A stretch of DNA of 64,000 nt from Nocardia sp. NBC_00508 (GTDB lineage: Bacteria > Actinomycetota > Actinomycetes > Mycobacteriales > Mycobacteriaceae). Location of the stretch: NCBI RefSeq assembly GCF_036346875.1, contig NZ_CP107852.1, forward strand, positions 1,240,001-1,304,000, read 5' to 3'. The notes beneath the pieces are model-generated. The model had not been told where the DNA came from, did no database searches, and worked only from the letters and a program-made list of their open reading frames with translations. The position numbers were made by a program, and so were the translations under genes. This document shows positions 1-7,680 of this stretch, in pieces (the stretch's first letter is position 1; each line of letters starts with the position of its first letter).

Positions 1-542
1 GCGTCCGACAGCAGCGCGTCCGACTTCTGGCGGGCGTCGGCGATCATGGCCTCCGACCGGGTGCGGGCGTCGCCCACCAGTCGCTCGGAATTCGCCCTGG
101 CATTCGACAGCAAGCCCTCCGCTTCGGCCTTGGCGTCGCTGGTCAGCCGATCCGCCATCTCCTGGGCGAGGCTGAGCACCTTGGCCGCCTGCAGATTCGC
201 ATCCGCGCTCGCGTCCTTGGCCATCGGCGCGGCGGGCATCGGGGCCGGCGGCGCGGCGGGGACCGGCGGCTTGATCGGCTCCGGCTGCGGCGGGGGAGCC
301 TGCGGCACCTGCGCTTTCACGGTGCTCGCCACGGCGGGGCCGCGGTTCTTCTTGGCGTCGGCCAGTTCCGCATCGAGTTCGGCGACCCGCTGGCGCAGAT
401 CGGCGTTCTCCTCGATCAGACGCGAGAGCTCCTGCTCCACGAGATCCAGGAACGCGTCGACTTCATCCTCGTTGTAGCCGCGCTTCCCGATCGGCGGTTT
501 GCTGAACGCGACGTTGTGCACATCGGCTGGGGTCAGCGGCAT
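1..542 (-). CDS. wag31: DivIVA/Wag31 polar growth protein, N-terminal part (cut by window edge)
   Basis: Coiled-coil protein that marks the cell poles and directs tip growth in actinobacteria. About 180 N-terminal residues are present; the C-terminal part lies outside the window. The start [13 protein letters not shown] and the following [19 protein letters not shown] are the conserved DivIVA membrane-binding and crossed-loop region. A Pro/Ala-rich linker (about residues 75-105) is followed by a charged, Ala-rich heptad region typical of the second coiled coil. It is the last visible gene of the minus-strand division cluster, 69 nt after the YggT gene, the same order as Rv2146c-Rv2145c in M. 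tuberculosis. Confidence 0.95.
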   Translation of the reverse strand, partial: MPLTPADVHNVAFSKPPIGKRGYNEDEVDAFLDLVEQELSRLIEENADLRQRVAELDAELADAKKNRGPAVASTVKAQVPQAPPPQPEPIKPPVPAAPPAPMPAAPMAKDASADANLQAAKVLSLAQEMADRLTSDAKAEAEGLLSNARANSERLVGDARTRSEAMIADARQKSDALLSD

Positions 543-611
543 GGAAGGATCCCTTCACGCGTCTTTTGGAGATCTAGCAGATCTAGCAAGCTGTCTACTC
601 GGCCCATTCTG

Positions 612-914
612 TCACACCGGAGCTACCGGCTGTCCGAGCCTGCCCACGATCGACATCAGGATGAACACGATGAAAAGCAGCACCATTATCGACAGATCCA
701 GGCGAATTCCCCCCAACGACACCGGGGGGATCAACCGCCTCAGGAGTTTCACCGGAGGGTCGGTGATCGTGAAGATCACCTCCAGGACGACGACCACGAC
801 ACCGGTAGGACGCCAGTCTCGGGCAAAGCTACGGATGAACTCGACGATCACCCGGCTGATCAGCAACAGCCAGAAGATGAACAGTACGAAGTACAGCACC
901 GCGAACAAGGCCAC
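612..914 (-). CDS. YggT family membrane protein
   Basis: Small integral membrane protein of 100 aa. The first 25 residues form a hydrophobic helix (ALFAVLYFVLFIFWLLLISR) and the last third a second one (LDLSIMVLLFIVFILMSIVG). Between them is the conserved YggT segment ITDPPVKLLRRLIPP. The family is found next to sepF and yggS in many Gram-positive bacteria. Its biochemical role is not established, but position and co-transcription suggest a part in division or envelope organisation. It corresponds by order to Rv2146c. Confidence 0.92.
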   Translation of the reverse strand: MALFAVLYFVLFIFWLLLISRVIVEFIRSFARDWRPTGVVVVVLEVIFTITDPPVKLLRRLIPPVSLGGIRLDLSIMVLLFIVFILMSIVGRLGQPVAPV

Positions 915-1003
915 GAGTTCACTCTGCCGTAAAAATCGCTTCGCGCAAAATGACCGCGCCCCAGGACGTGCGACCGGTCTGCTCCACCCCCCAGATCACG
1001 AGC

Positions 1004-1786
1004 TTATTTCTGGTTGTAGAAGCCGGTTTCCGCGATACGTCTGCGTTCTTCGGCTGATACGTCGACATCCGCCGGTGAGAGCAGGAACACTTTCGTCGCC
1101 ACCTTGTCGAACGATCCGCGCAGCGCGAAGGCCAGACCCGCGGCGAAGTCGACCAGCCGCTTGGCGTCGGCGTTGCTCAGATCCACCAGGTCCATGATCA
1201 CCGGGTTGCCCTCACGGAAGCGCTCGCCGATGATCCGAGCCTCGCTGTAGTCGCGCGGGCGCAGCGTCGTGATCTTGGACAAGGGGCCTCCGTCCTCGAA
1301 GATCCCGGGCCGCCGCACCGGGGCGGGCTCGGGACGCACGCGCTCCTCCAGCCTGCGCTCCTCGGCGTCGGGATCGACGGCGAGCGCGCCACGGGTGGCA
1401 CCGCGCAGCGTCGGCGCGCTCCCGCCCGCCCGGAACCGGCCCGATGGGCCGGAGTCGATCCGGGTGGGGCGCCGCGGCGCCTCGTAACGATCGTCGCCGT
1501 ACGGCTCGTCGGCGTAGTCGTCGCGTCGTGACACCGAGTATCCCGCCTTGTAGGGCGACTTGTAGGCGGGCTCGGGGTAGTCGACGTCGTCGAAACGGTC
1601 TGCGCCGTACCGATCTTCGCCATAGCGGTCGGCATAGCCGTCGCGCTCGGAGTAGTCACGGGGCCGGGGCCGACGAGCGCCACGGTCGTCCACCCCGCGG
1701 GGGGCACGATCGTCGACGTAGTCGTCTTCGTAATCCTCGAGCGGAACCATGCCGAAGTACGCCTTGAACTTGTGCAGCGTGCTCAT
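1004..1786 (-). CDS. sepF: SepF, cell division protein anchoring FtsZ
   Basis: 260 aa. The N-terminus [22 protein letters not shown] is the amphipathic membrane-binding helix plus acidic stretch of SepF. A long, charged Arg/Asp/Tyr-rich linker (about residues 25-165) follows, then the globular SepF/DUF552 domain ([19 protein letters not shown] to about residue 250) with the conserved [23 protein letters not shown] segment that dimerises and binds the FtsZ tail. In actinobacteria, which lack FtsA, SepF is the main membrane tether of FtsZ. The ATG overlaps the stop of a 27-codon upstream ORF (ATGA), so translation is probably coupled to it. Equivalent to Rv2147c. Confidence 0.95.
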   Translation of the reverse strand: MSTLHKFKAYFGMVPLEDYEDDYVDDRAPRGVDDRGARRPRPRDYSERDGYADRYGEDRYGADRFDDVDYPEPAYKSPYKAGYSVSRRDDYADEPYGDDRYEAPRRPTRIDSGPSGRFRAGGSAPTLRGATRGALAVDPDAEERRLEERVRPEPAPVRRPGIFEDGGPLSKITTLRPRDYSEARIIGERFREGNPVIMDLVDLSNADAKRLVDFAAGLAFALRGSFDKVATKVFLLSPADVDVSAEERRRIAETGFYNQK

Positions 1787-1866
1787 GACCGCGCCTCGCT
1801 GTCGCGCGGCTCCGTCATGACCACGTTCGTGGCTGCGTCGATTACTCGCTCGCTGCGCTCGCTCAT
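1783..1866 (-). CDS. 27-codon coupled leader ORF of the MSER type before sepF
   Basis: A short ORF beginning [16 protein letters not shown] that ends in a TGA overlapping the sepF ATG (ATGA). A good ribosome site (GAAGGAAGG) precedes it at the right distance, better than anything directly in front of sepF. The nucleotide start GAGCGAGCGCAGCGAGCGA is an imperfect palindrome shared with the ORFs at 2735-2809 and 4266-4349. I read it as one copy of an interspersed coupling module. Whether the peptide itself has a function is unknown. Confidence 0.5.
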   Translation of the reverse strand: MSERSERVIDAATNVVMTEPRDSEARS

Positions 1867-1973
1867 TCTGGTCGACCTTCCTTCGGCCCCGGTGGCGGCC
1901 GGGTGTTGAAGTCTTGCTCAGCCCTCTTCAGTTCCCAGCATATGTGTCGAATGTGACTGATGAGGTTTCTTTG

Positions 1974-2738
1974 CTACGCCGAGGTTATCGGTCGCGCACC
2001 CATCAAGGCGGTACCGACACGCACAACCGTCGCACCGTGTTCGATTGCGGATTCCAGATCTCCGGACATTCCCGCGGAAAGTTCTGTCGCATCCGGATGA
2101 TCGGCGAGCAACCGAGTGTGCAACGTCGCAAGTCGTGCAAATGCCGCATCAGACTCAGCCCCCAGGGGCGGAATCGCCATCAGACCCGACAAACACAATC
2201 CCGGCGCGGCAGCTACCTGTTCGGCGAGCGCGGCGAGATCGCCCGACGCGACACCGCCGCGCGAGGGGTCGTCATCCAGGCTCACCTGGAGCAACACCCG
2301 GACCGGTTCGGTACGGTCCCCCGCCTCCAGCGCGGCCAGCGCACCGGCGTCCAGTGCGGTTGCCAGGCGTTCGCTGTCGACCGAGTGGACGGTCTGCGCC
2401 CAGCGGGCCACCGCCCGTGCTTTGTTCCGCTGCAGCCGCCCGATCATGTGCCAGCGGATGCCGGAGAGGTCTTCCTCACGCAGTGCCGCCACCTTGGCGG
2501 CAGCCTCCTGCTCCCGCGACTCCCCGAACTCGCGCCGACCGAGCCGGTGCAGGATCGCCACGTCGGAGGCGGGGAAGAATTTCGTCACCGGCAGCAGCCG
2601 CACCGTCTCCGCCGCCCGTCCCGTCCCGCGACAGGCCGCGTCGATCCGCGCGAGCAGGCCCGACAGATTGCCGGACAGTTCAGCTGTCCGGACCGCGAGC
2701 GCTCGGCTCACCGCCGCGGTTTCGGCCCCGGCGGTCAT
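1974..2738 (-). CDS. yggS: YggS-type pyridoxal phosphate homeostasis protein
   Basis: 254 aa, fold type III PLP-binding protein that carries PLP without a known catalytic reaction and maintains vitamin B6 and amino acid balance. Family motifs are present in order: PVTKFFP with the PLP-lysine (about residue 52), WHMIGRLQRNK (about 96-106), SGLMAIPPLG, and the C-terminal LSAGMSGDLESAIEHGATVVRVGTALMG phosphate-binding region, here split by me only for description. The ATG overlaps the stop of a 24-codon MSER-type ORF (2735-2809). In the ancestral arrangement it would have followed pgeF with only such small ORFs between them; the IS110 copy now intervenes. Equivalent to Rv2148c. Confidence 0.93.
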   Translation of the reverse strand: MTAGAETAAVSRALAVRTAELSGNLSGLLARIDAACRGTGRAAETVRLLPVTKFFPASDVAILHRLGRREFGESREQEAAAKVAALREEDLSGIRWHMIGRLQRNKARAVARWAQTVHSVDSERLATALDAGALAALEAGDRTEPVRVLLQVSLDDDPSRGGVASGDLAALAEQVAAAPGLCLSGLMAIPPLGAESDAAFARLATLHTRLLADHPDATELSAGMSGDLESAIEHGATVVRVGTALMGARPITSA

Positions 2739-2809
2739 GCCCGCGCCCCGCCGGCGCCCAGCTCCGGCATGACCGCCTCGGTGGCTGTGTCCATCGTTCG
2801 CTCGCTCAT
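2735..2809 (-). CDS. 24-codon coupled leader ORF of the MSER type before yggS
   Basis: Starts MSERTMDTATEAVMPE and ends with TGA overlapping the yggS ATG (ATGA). Its own ATG lies in the 5-bp sequence ATGAG that borders the IS110 element, so before insertion it would have overlapped the stop of the next module (4266-4349). The DNA is a diverged copy of the modules at 4266-4349 and 4346-4420. Peptide function unknown; translation is inferred only from the overlap. Confidence 0.45.
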   Translation of the reverse strand: MSERTMDTATEAVMPELGAGGARA

Positions 2810-3045
2810 TGGGGCACCATCCCTTCTGCAGCCCGAACAGTTAGGGTTGTTGTCTCTCGGTTCCGGTGGGTGCATGGCCTTCGTCGCGTGCCATTTGATG
2901 GCCAGCATGAGTTCTGCCAGCCCCACCGGGCCGAGGGCCGCGGACCGGCGTCAGGGACATGCCCCGCAGAGGGCCGATCAATGAGCTTCCGGCGGCGGCC
3001 CTCGCTTCCGAGGAGGCAGTTCATCGACCTCGAGGGAGCACACCT
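2810..3045 (+). ncRNA. Candidate bridge-RNA region in the IS110 left end, copy 1
   Basis: In IS110-group elements the left end encodes a structured RNA that pairs with target and donor DNA and guides the recombinase. This 236-nt stretch between the left end and the chosen transposase start is non-coding. It contains GCATGAGTTC (2905-2914) in the loop of a short GGC/GCC hairpin, the exact complement of the right junction GAACTCATGC (4262-4271). It also contains CAATGAGC (2979-2986) inside a GGGCC/GGCCC hairpin, the complement of the left junction GCTCATTG (2804-2811). The RNA's ends and fold are not determined, and the guide layout is not identical to the published IS621 one. Confidence 0.5.
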
Positions 3046-4248
3046 GTGGCGTTCGCCGGCTGGGACTGGGGCAGCACCACTCACGACGTGACCGTGATCG
3101 ACGATGCCGGTGGCAAGATCGAACGCTTCCCGGTGCCGCATACTGAAGACGGCATCGCTCGCGCGTTGGCACGGCTGGCCTGCTACGGCGGGCCCGGTGA
3201 GTTGCCGGTGGCAATCGAGACCACCCGCGGGCTGGTCGTGGACCGGCTGCTGACCGCCGGGCATCCGGTGATTCCGGTGCACCCCAACGCTTTTCATGCC
3301 GCTCGCCCCCGTTGGGGCGCCGCCCGCGCCAAGAACGATCCCGGCGATGGGTTCAAGCTGGCCGACTACGCCCGCACCGACGGCCACCGGCTGCCGGTAC
3401 TGGCCCCGACCCTGCCGCAAACGCTCGAACTGCAGGCATTGACCCGTCAGCGCGGCGACCACCTGGGCATGCGCATCGCCGCGGTCAATCAACTCGCCGC
3501 GCTGCTGGACACGCACTGGCCCGGAGGCAGGACGATCTTCGCCAGCCTGCACTCGCCGATCGCGCTGGCGTTCCTGGACCGCTACCCGAGCCCGCAGGCC
3601 GCTGCTGGGCTCACCGCGGCCCGCCTCGAGGCGTTCTGCCGCCGCCACCACTACAGCGGCCGCCGTCCCGGCACCGAGCTGCTCGCCCGGCTGCGCGAGG
3701 CACCCACATCGGCCAGCAGGCTCGGCGAGCCGGTCATCGCGCAGCTGGTCCGCGCCCAGACCGGGCTCGTCCGCTCGATCCAAACCAGCATCGACGCACT
3801 CGACGCCGTGATCGCCGACGCTCTCGCCGCACACCCCTACGCCAGATTGCTGGCCGATCTGCCCCGCGTCGGCACACTGAACCTGGCCCAGATCATCGGC
3901 GAGGTCGGCCCAATCCTGGAGCGCGCCAACAGCTTCGATCAACTCGCCGCCGAAACCGGCATCGCCCCGGTCACCCGCTCCTCCGGCAAAATCCACACCG
4001 TCGCCTTCCGCCACGCCACCAACCAGCGAGCCAGACAAGCCTTGGTGACCTGGATCGACAACAGCCGCCGCGCCAGCGACTGGGCAGACCAGCGCTACAC
4101 CGCCGCCCGCGCCCGCGGCCAACGACACCCCCACGCCATCCGCACCCTCGGCCGCGCCTGGCTGCGCATCATCTGGGCTTGCTGGCGCACCAAAACCTGC
4201 TACGACCCCACCAAAAAACAACCGACTCAACAACCGATCGCCGCATAG
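3046..4248 (+). CDS. IS110-family transposase (DEDD recombinase), copy 1
   Basis: 400 aa from GTG 3046, which has GAGGGAG eight bases upstream and places the RuvC-like domain at the N-terminus (AFAGWDWGSTTHDVTV). An in-frame ATG at 2959 would add 29 poorly conserved residues and eat into the non-coding left end, so I did not choose it. DEDD residues are visible in GWDWG, IETTRG and KNDPGDGFKLADYA. The C-terminal Transposase_20 domain (LPRVGTLNLAQIIGEVGPI...) contains APVTRSSGK with the conserved serine region. The protein appears intact and identical to copy 2, which suggests recent activity. Confidence 0.93.
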   Translation: MAFAGWDWGSTTHDVTVIDDAGGKIERFPVPHTEDGIARALARLACYGGPGELPVAIETTRGLVVDRLLTAGHPVIPVHPNAFHAARPRWGAARAKNDPGDGFKLADYARTDGHRLPVLAPTLPQTLELQALTRQRGDHLGMRIAAVNQLAALLDTHWPGGRTIFASLHSPIALAFLDRYPSPQAAAGLTAARLEAFCRRHHYSGRRPGTELLARLREAPTSASRLGEPVIAQLVRAQTGLVRSIQTSIDALDAVIADALAAHPYARLLADLPRVGTLNLAQIIGEVGPILERANSFDQLAAETGIAPVTRSSGKIHTVAFRHATNQRARQALVTWIDNSRRASDWADQRYTAARARGQRHPHAIRTLGRAWLRIIWACWRTKTCYDPTKKQPTQQPIAA

Positions 4249-4265
4249 GGGTTGACTCAGGGAAC

Positions 4266-4349
4266 TCATGCCTGCGCCTCGCTGACGCTCGGCTCCAGCA
4301 CGAGCGAGTGCTCGGCTGTGTCCATTGTTCGCTCGCTGCGCTCGCTCAT
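4266..4349 (-). CDS. 27-codon coupled ORF of the MSER type, upstream side of IS copy 1
   Basis: Starts MSERSERTMDTAEHSL and ends GCATGAG, where its TGA lies inside the 5-bp core bordering the IS. Its ATG overlaps the TGA of the neighbouring module (4346-4420). The two modules are near-identical over about 65 bp (they share the segment that reads TMDTAEHSLVLEPSVSEAQA), so they are a recent tandem duplication. Confidence 0.45.
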   Translation of the reverse strand: MSERSERTMDTAEHSLVLEPSVSEAQA

Positions 4350-4420
4350 GCCTGCGCCTCGCTGACGCTCGGCTCCAGCACGAGCGAGTGCTCGGCTGTG
4401 TCCATTGTTCGCTGCCTCAT
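4346..4420 (-). CDS. 24-codon coupled ORF directly after pgeF
   Basis: Starts MRQRTMDTAEHSL. Its ATG overlaps the pgeF stop (ATGA at 4417-4420) and its TGA overlaps the ATG of the next module. Before the IS insertion, pgeF, this ORF, the ORF at 4266-4349, the ORF at 2735-2809 and yggS would have formed one unbroken chain of 4-nt stop/start overlaps. Peptide function unknown. Confidence 0.45.
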   Translation of the reverse strand: MRQRTMDTAEHSLVLEPSVSEAQA

Positions 4421-5145
4421 GCGGTGGCCTCCATCCAGATCACCCCGCCGATCCGGCCGGTCGGTGCGCCGCGGCGATGGCTGAACAGCGTGCGGTCCTC
4501 GATGGTGCAGCGGGGGTCCACGGCGATCCCGGTGATCCCGGCCTCCCTGAGCTGGCGGGAAATGCCCGCACGCAGATCGAGACCGGGAGTTCCACGAACA
4601 GTCGTGGTCGCGCTGCCCGGCAGGTGTGCTTCGACATCGTCGCGCATCGCGGCGGGGACCTCGTATTGACGGCCGGACGCGGCGGGCCCGAGAAAGGCGC
4701 CGACGCGATCCAGGCGCGCGCCTGCCGACACCATCGCCTCCAGCACGCGCGGCACGATGCCGATGCGGGCGCCGACGCGCCCGGCGTGCACCGCGGCGAT
4801 CACGCCGACCTCGTCGTCGGACAGCAGGATCGGCACGCAGTCGGCGGAGAGCACGACGAGCGCGAGGCCGGGCACGGTGGTCACGAGAGCGTCGGTCGCG
4901 GGCACCGGCTCGGCGCGCGGGCCGTCGACGATTTCGACGTTGCGGCCGTGGATCTGTTCCATCCAGACCAGGCGCTCGGGCAGCAGGCCGATCCCGTCCG
5001 CCAGCCGATCCCGGTTCCGCCGCACCGCGGCGGGATCGTCGCCCACGTGGTCGCCGAGGTTGAACGAGTCGTAAGGCGGCGCCGAGTAGCCACCGGCCCT
5101 GGTCGTGGTGACCCGTCGAACGGTCGTAGTCGGCACAACAGTCAT
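4417..5145 (-). CDS. pgeF: PgeF/YfiH-type polyphenol oxidase (peptidoglycan editing factor)
   Basis: 242 aa, single-domain protein of the Cu-oxidase_4 family. Relatives edit peptidoglycan precursors or act as purine nucleoside phosphorylase/adenosine deaminase-like enzymes. Metal and active-site motifs are seen in order: WMEQIHGRNV (about 60-70), VLSADCVPILL (about 98-108) and AAVHAGRVG (about 118-126), then DPRCTIEDRTLFSHRR near the C-terminus. It follows ftsZ by 216 nt with no gene between, as Rv2149c follows Rv2150c. Its stop overlaps the start of a small coupled ORF. Confidence 0.9.
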   Translation of the reverse strand: MTVVPTTTVRRVTTTRAGGYSAPPYDSFNLGDHVGDDPAAVRRNRDRLADGIGLLPERLVWMEQIHGRNVEIVDGPRAEPVPATDALVTTVPGLALVVLSADCVPILLSDDEVGVIAAVHAGRVGARIGIVPRVLEAMVSAGARLDRVGAFLGPAASGRQYEVPAAMRDDVEAHLPGSATTTVRGTPGLDLRAGISRQLREAGITGIAVDPRCTIEDRTLFSHRRGAPTGRIGGVIWMEATA

Positions 5146-5361
5146 GCCGACGAGCCTAACGGCGGTCGGCGAACGGTGACGGAATGCCCAGGTCGAGGCC
5201 GAAACATCCCCCGAAAGGCGGCGGATCCCGCCGAGTGCCCGATCACGCCGGGCGAGGCCGTGCAGCTGTGTCGTCGAAATCGCTTGTCAGTAACCGCAGT
5301 CCGTCCGGCGTCGGCCGGAACGGCCACTCGGTCCCGGCCTGCGCCGGAACCGAGCCGGCCT

Positions 5362-6606
5362 TCAGCCCCTGCGCATGAACGATGGCACGTCGACGTCGTC
5401 GTCATCGTCGCCGGCGTCCGGCGGCGTGATGTTCGATCGCGGGGTGGTCGTGGCGGTCGGCTCGGCCAAGGTGCGCGGCCGCTCGGCGTCCCGGTAACTC
5501 GGCACCGCGCCGCGGCCGGAGGTGCTGGTGCCGGAGGTACTCGCCGAGCTGTCGGTTCCGCGAGCCGCGATCTCGCCGACGCTGCGGTGCCCGAGCTCAC
5601 CCGAGCGCGCCGAACCGATGGTCCCCCGGCTCGCGGTGTCGAAGGTGCGCCGGGCAGGCCCGCCGCCGTCGAAGCCCGCCGCGATCACGGTGACCCGCAC
5701 TTCGTCGCCGAGCGAGTCGTCGATCACGGTGCCGAAGATGATGTTGGCCTCGATGTGCGCGGCCTCCTGCACCAGAGACGCCGCCTCGTTGATCTCGAAC
5801 AGACCCAGGTCCGAGCCGCCCGCGATGGACAGCAGCACCCCGTGCGCGCCGTCCATGGACGCCTCCAGCAGGGGCGAATTGATCGCCGACTCGGCCGCCT
5901 TCACCGAGCGGCCCTCGCCGCGCGCCGAACCGATACCCATCAGCGCGCTGCCCGCGCCGGACATCACGCTCTTGACGTCGGCGAAGTCGACATTGATCAG
6001 ACCGGGGGTGGTGATCAGGTCGGTGATGCCCTGCACACCGTTGAGCAGCACCTCGTCGGCGGAACGGAAGGCGTCCATCAGGCTCACCGCCGCGTCGCCG
6101 AGCTGCAGCAGCCGGTCGTTCGGAATGACGATCAGCGTGTCGCACGACTCGCGCAGCAAGTTGATGCCCACCTCGGCCTGGTTGCCGCGCCGCTTGCCTT
6201 CGAACGAGAACGGGCGCGTGACCACGCCGATGGTGAGCGCGCCGAGCTTGCGCGCGATCTGCGCGACGACCGGGGCGCCCCCGGTGCCGGTGCCACCGCC
6301 CTCGCCCGCGGTCACGAAGACCATGTCGGCGCCCTTGAGCACCTCTTCGATCTCGTCCTTGTGGTCCTCGGCCGCCTTGCGGCCGACCTCCGGGTCCGCG
6401 CCGGCCCCTAGACCGCGGGTCAGCTCCCGGCCGACGTCGAGCTTGACGTCGGCATCGCTCATCAGCAGCGCCTGGGCGTCGGTGTTGACCGCGATGAACT
6501 CGACACCTTTGAGTCCCTGCTCGATCATCCGGTTGACGGCATTCACACCGCCGCCGCCGATACCGACGACCTTGATCACCGCAAGGTAGTTGTGCGGGGG
6601 CGTCAT
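5362..6606 (-). CDS. ftsZ: FtsZ, tubulin-like division GTPase
   Basis: 414 aa. It polymerises at midcell to form the Z ring. The GTP-binding signature [10 protein letters not shown] is present at about residue 105 and the synergy (T7) loop [22 protein letters not shown] at about 205-225. An acidic, Ser/Thr-rich linker leads to the C-terminal peptide [12 protein letters not shown] that SepF and FtsW-type partners bind in actinobacteria. Start ATG 6606; the N-terminal [20 protein letters not shown] is the expected family start. The 345-nt upstream gap and its inverted repeat suggest a separate promoter. Confidence 0.98.
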   Translation of the reverse strand: MTPPHNYLAVIKVVGIGGGGVNAVNRMIEQGLKGVEFIAVNTDAQALLMSDADVKLDVGRELTRGLGAGADPEVGRKAAEDHKDEIEEVLKGADMVFVTAGEGGGTGTGGAPVVAQIARKLGALTIGVVTRPFSFEGKRRGNQAEVGINLLRESCDTLIVIPNDRLLQLGDAAVSLMDAFRSADEVLLNGVQGITDLITTPGLINVDFADVKSVMSGAGSALMGIGSARGEGRSVKAAESAINSPLLEASMDGAHGVLLSIAGGSDLGLFEINEAASLVQEAAHIEANIIFGTVIDDSLGDEVRVTVIAAGFDGGGPARRTFDTASRGTIGSARSGELGHRSVGEIAARGTDSSASTSGTSTSGRGAVPSYRDAERPRTLAEPTATTTPRSNITPPDAGDDDDDVDVPSFMRRG

Positions 6607-6951
6607 GGGCTCTCGCCTTCCTTCGATCTAAAGCCTGTCGTTTCCGGATTCTCGGCACGCCGCGTTCCGACCCGGTCCGGGTCGGGTCGCTGGAGTGAGC
6701 GAACCGCGGCTCGGGGCAACCCTAAAGCTCAACCATAGGGTTAGCATTATGTCAAGTATCCAACTGCTGCGGAACGCTATTCGCAGCCGCCGCGATACGC
6801 GCGCAGGCGCGCCGAAACGAAAGCCAGAATCTTGCGTGATCCCGCTCGTCTCGCCGCTCCACACGTCGTATGGTGAACGGTTGCCCCCGCCCCATCCTCG
6901 ATGCCGGAACCGCTGCCGGATCGAAAATTCCCTGGGCGCAATGGGTGTGGA
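6607..6951 (-). promoter_or_regulatory. ftsZ upstream region with inverted repeat and candidate promoter
   Basis: 345 nt without a gene between ftsQ and ftsZ. The middle is AT-rich compared with its surroundings. A perfect 7-bp inverted repeat AACCCTA (6718-6724) / TAGGGTT (6736-6742) is separated by 11 nt. On the minus strand a TTGACA (6755-6750) and a CATAAT-like hexamer lie just before it, so the palindrome sits at the probable transcription start. I cannot fix which -10/-35 pair is used. Several promoters in the ftsQ-ftsZ gap are known in related genera. Confidence 0.45.
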
Positions 6952-7674
6952 TCACTTTACCGTGACCAGATTGGGACTCGAAACATCGAACACCGTTCCG
7001 GGGCGCGTCAGCAGCGGCAACACGACCGCCGACTTCCGCTCGCCGTCGCTCGTCCCGCCCCAGAGTACCGTGCGCCCGTCCTTCAGATTCAGGGAAATAT
7101 CCGAAATGGACCGTGCCACAATCTCGTCCACCTGAATGGCCAGCGCGGGCGGGACAATGGCGAGCACCGACACCGCGGCGCCGGTCATCGGATCCGCGCC
7201 GCCAGGATGATCGGTGATCAACTTCGGCACACCGATCGGCGCGGGCTCGATCGCGAATTCCACTCCCTCCGCGTCGAGCAGATGCGCGCCCTCGGGGCTG
7301 TCATAGAACACCACCGGAACGCGCTCGACGACCGTAACCCGAACCGTGGACGGGAAAACCCGCTGCACTCGCGCCGTCCGCACCTTCGGAATGCTCACCA
7401 CCCGCCGCGCGATCGCGGTGGTGTCGGTGCGCAGCATGGAGCGGCCGGAGGGGATTTCGAGCAGATCGCGTACCTGTTGTTCGGGCACCGACACCGCTCC
7501 CTCGATCCGCACGGTACGCACCGACAGCACCGGTGTGTACCAGGCGACGACCCCGACCGCGGCAAGGACACACACGGTCAGCAATCCCCACAACCGAATT
7601 CGGCCCCATGCCGGCCCGGCGAACAGATCACTCACGCGGCGCCCGGCCCCGGGCGCCGACCCGACCCCGCGCAC
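6952..7674 (-). CDS. ftsQ: FtsQ, division protein with POTRA domain
   Basis: 240 aa. A short cytoplasmic tail, one transmembrane helix (about 30-50, LWGLLTVCVLAAVGVVAWY), then a POTRA domain beginning VLSVRTVRIEGAVSVPEQQVRDLL and the FtsQ/DivIB beta domain (PSTVRVTVVERVPVVF). It is part of the FtsQ-FtsL-FtsB regulatory complex of septal synthesis. It starts 6 nt after the murC stop, so it is probably read from the same message. Confidence 0.93.
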   Translation of the reverse strand: MRGVGSAPGAGRRVSDLFAGPAWGRIRLWGLLTVCVLAAVGVVAWYTPVLSVRTVRIEGAVSVPEQQVRDLLEIPSGRSMLRTDTTAIARRVVSIPKVRTARVQRVFPSTVRVTVVERVPVVFYDSPEGAHLLDAEGVEFAIEPAPIGVPKLITDHPGGADPMTGAAVSVLAIVPPALAIQVDEIVARSISDISLNLKDGRTVLWGGTSDGERKSAVVLPLLTRPGTVFDVSSPNLVTVK

Positions 7675-7680
7675 GCCGGG

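Larger units (their letters stand above)
2805..4269 (+). mobile_element. IS110-family insertion sequence, copy 1
   Basis: A 1460-bp unit plus a 5-bp CTCAT present at both ends (2805-2809 and 4265-4269). As far as I can compare by eye and by identical translations in several frames, it matches copy 2 (38460-39924, inverse complement). Sequence identity between the copies runs from 2803 to 4271 and stops abruptly outside. It has no terminal inverted repeats, a long non-coding left end (about 236 nt), one transposase gene and a short right end (16 nt between stop and core), the layout of the IS110 group. A subterminal 8-bp inverted pair (GGTTGTTG 2845-2852, CAACAACC 4228-4235) is visible. It lies antisense to the host operon, between two MSER modules, and leaves the flanking stop and start codons intact. 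Confidence 0.93.

Noticed and set aside
2959-3045. Transposase start at ATG 2959 (429 aa)
   Set aside because: The extra 29 residues are not family-like, no good ribosome site precedes 2959, and GTG 3046 has one and keeps the long non-coding left end typical of the group.
3312-4484. Arg/Pro-rich ORF overlapping the transposase in another frame (also in copy 2)
   Set aside because: Composition typical of out-of-frame translation of GC-rich genes; no motif.
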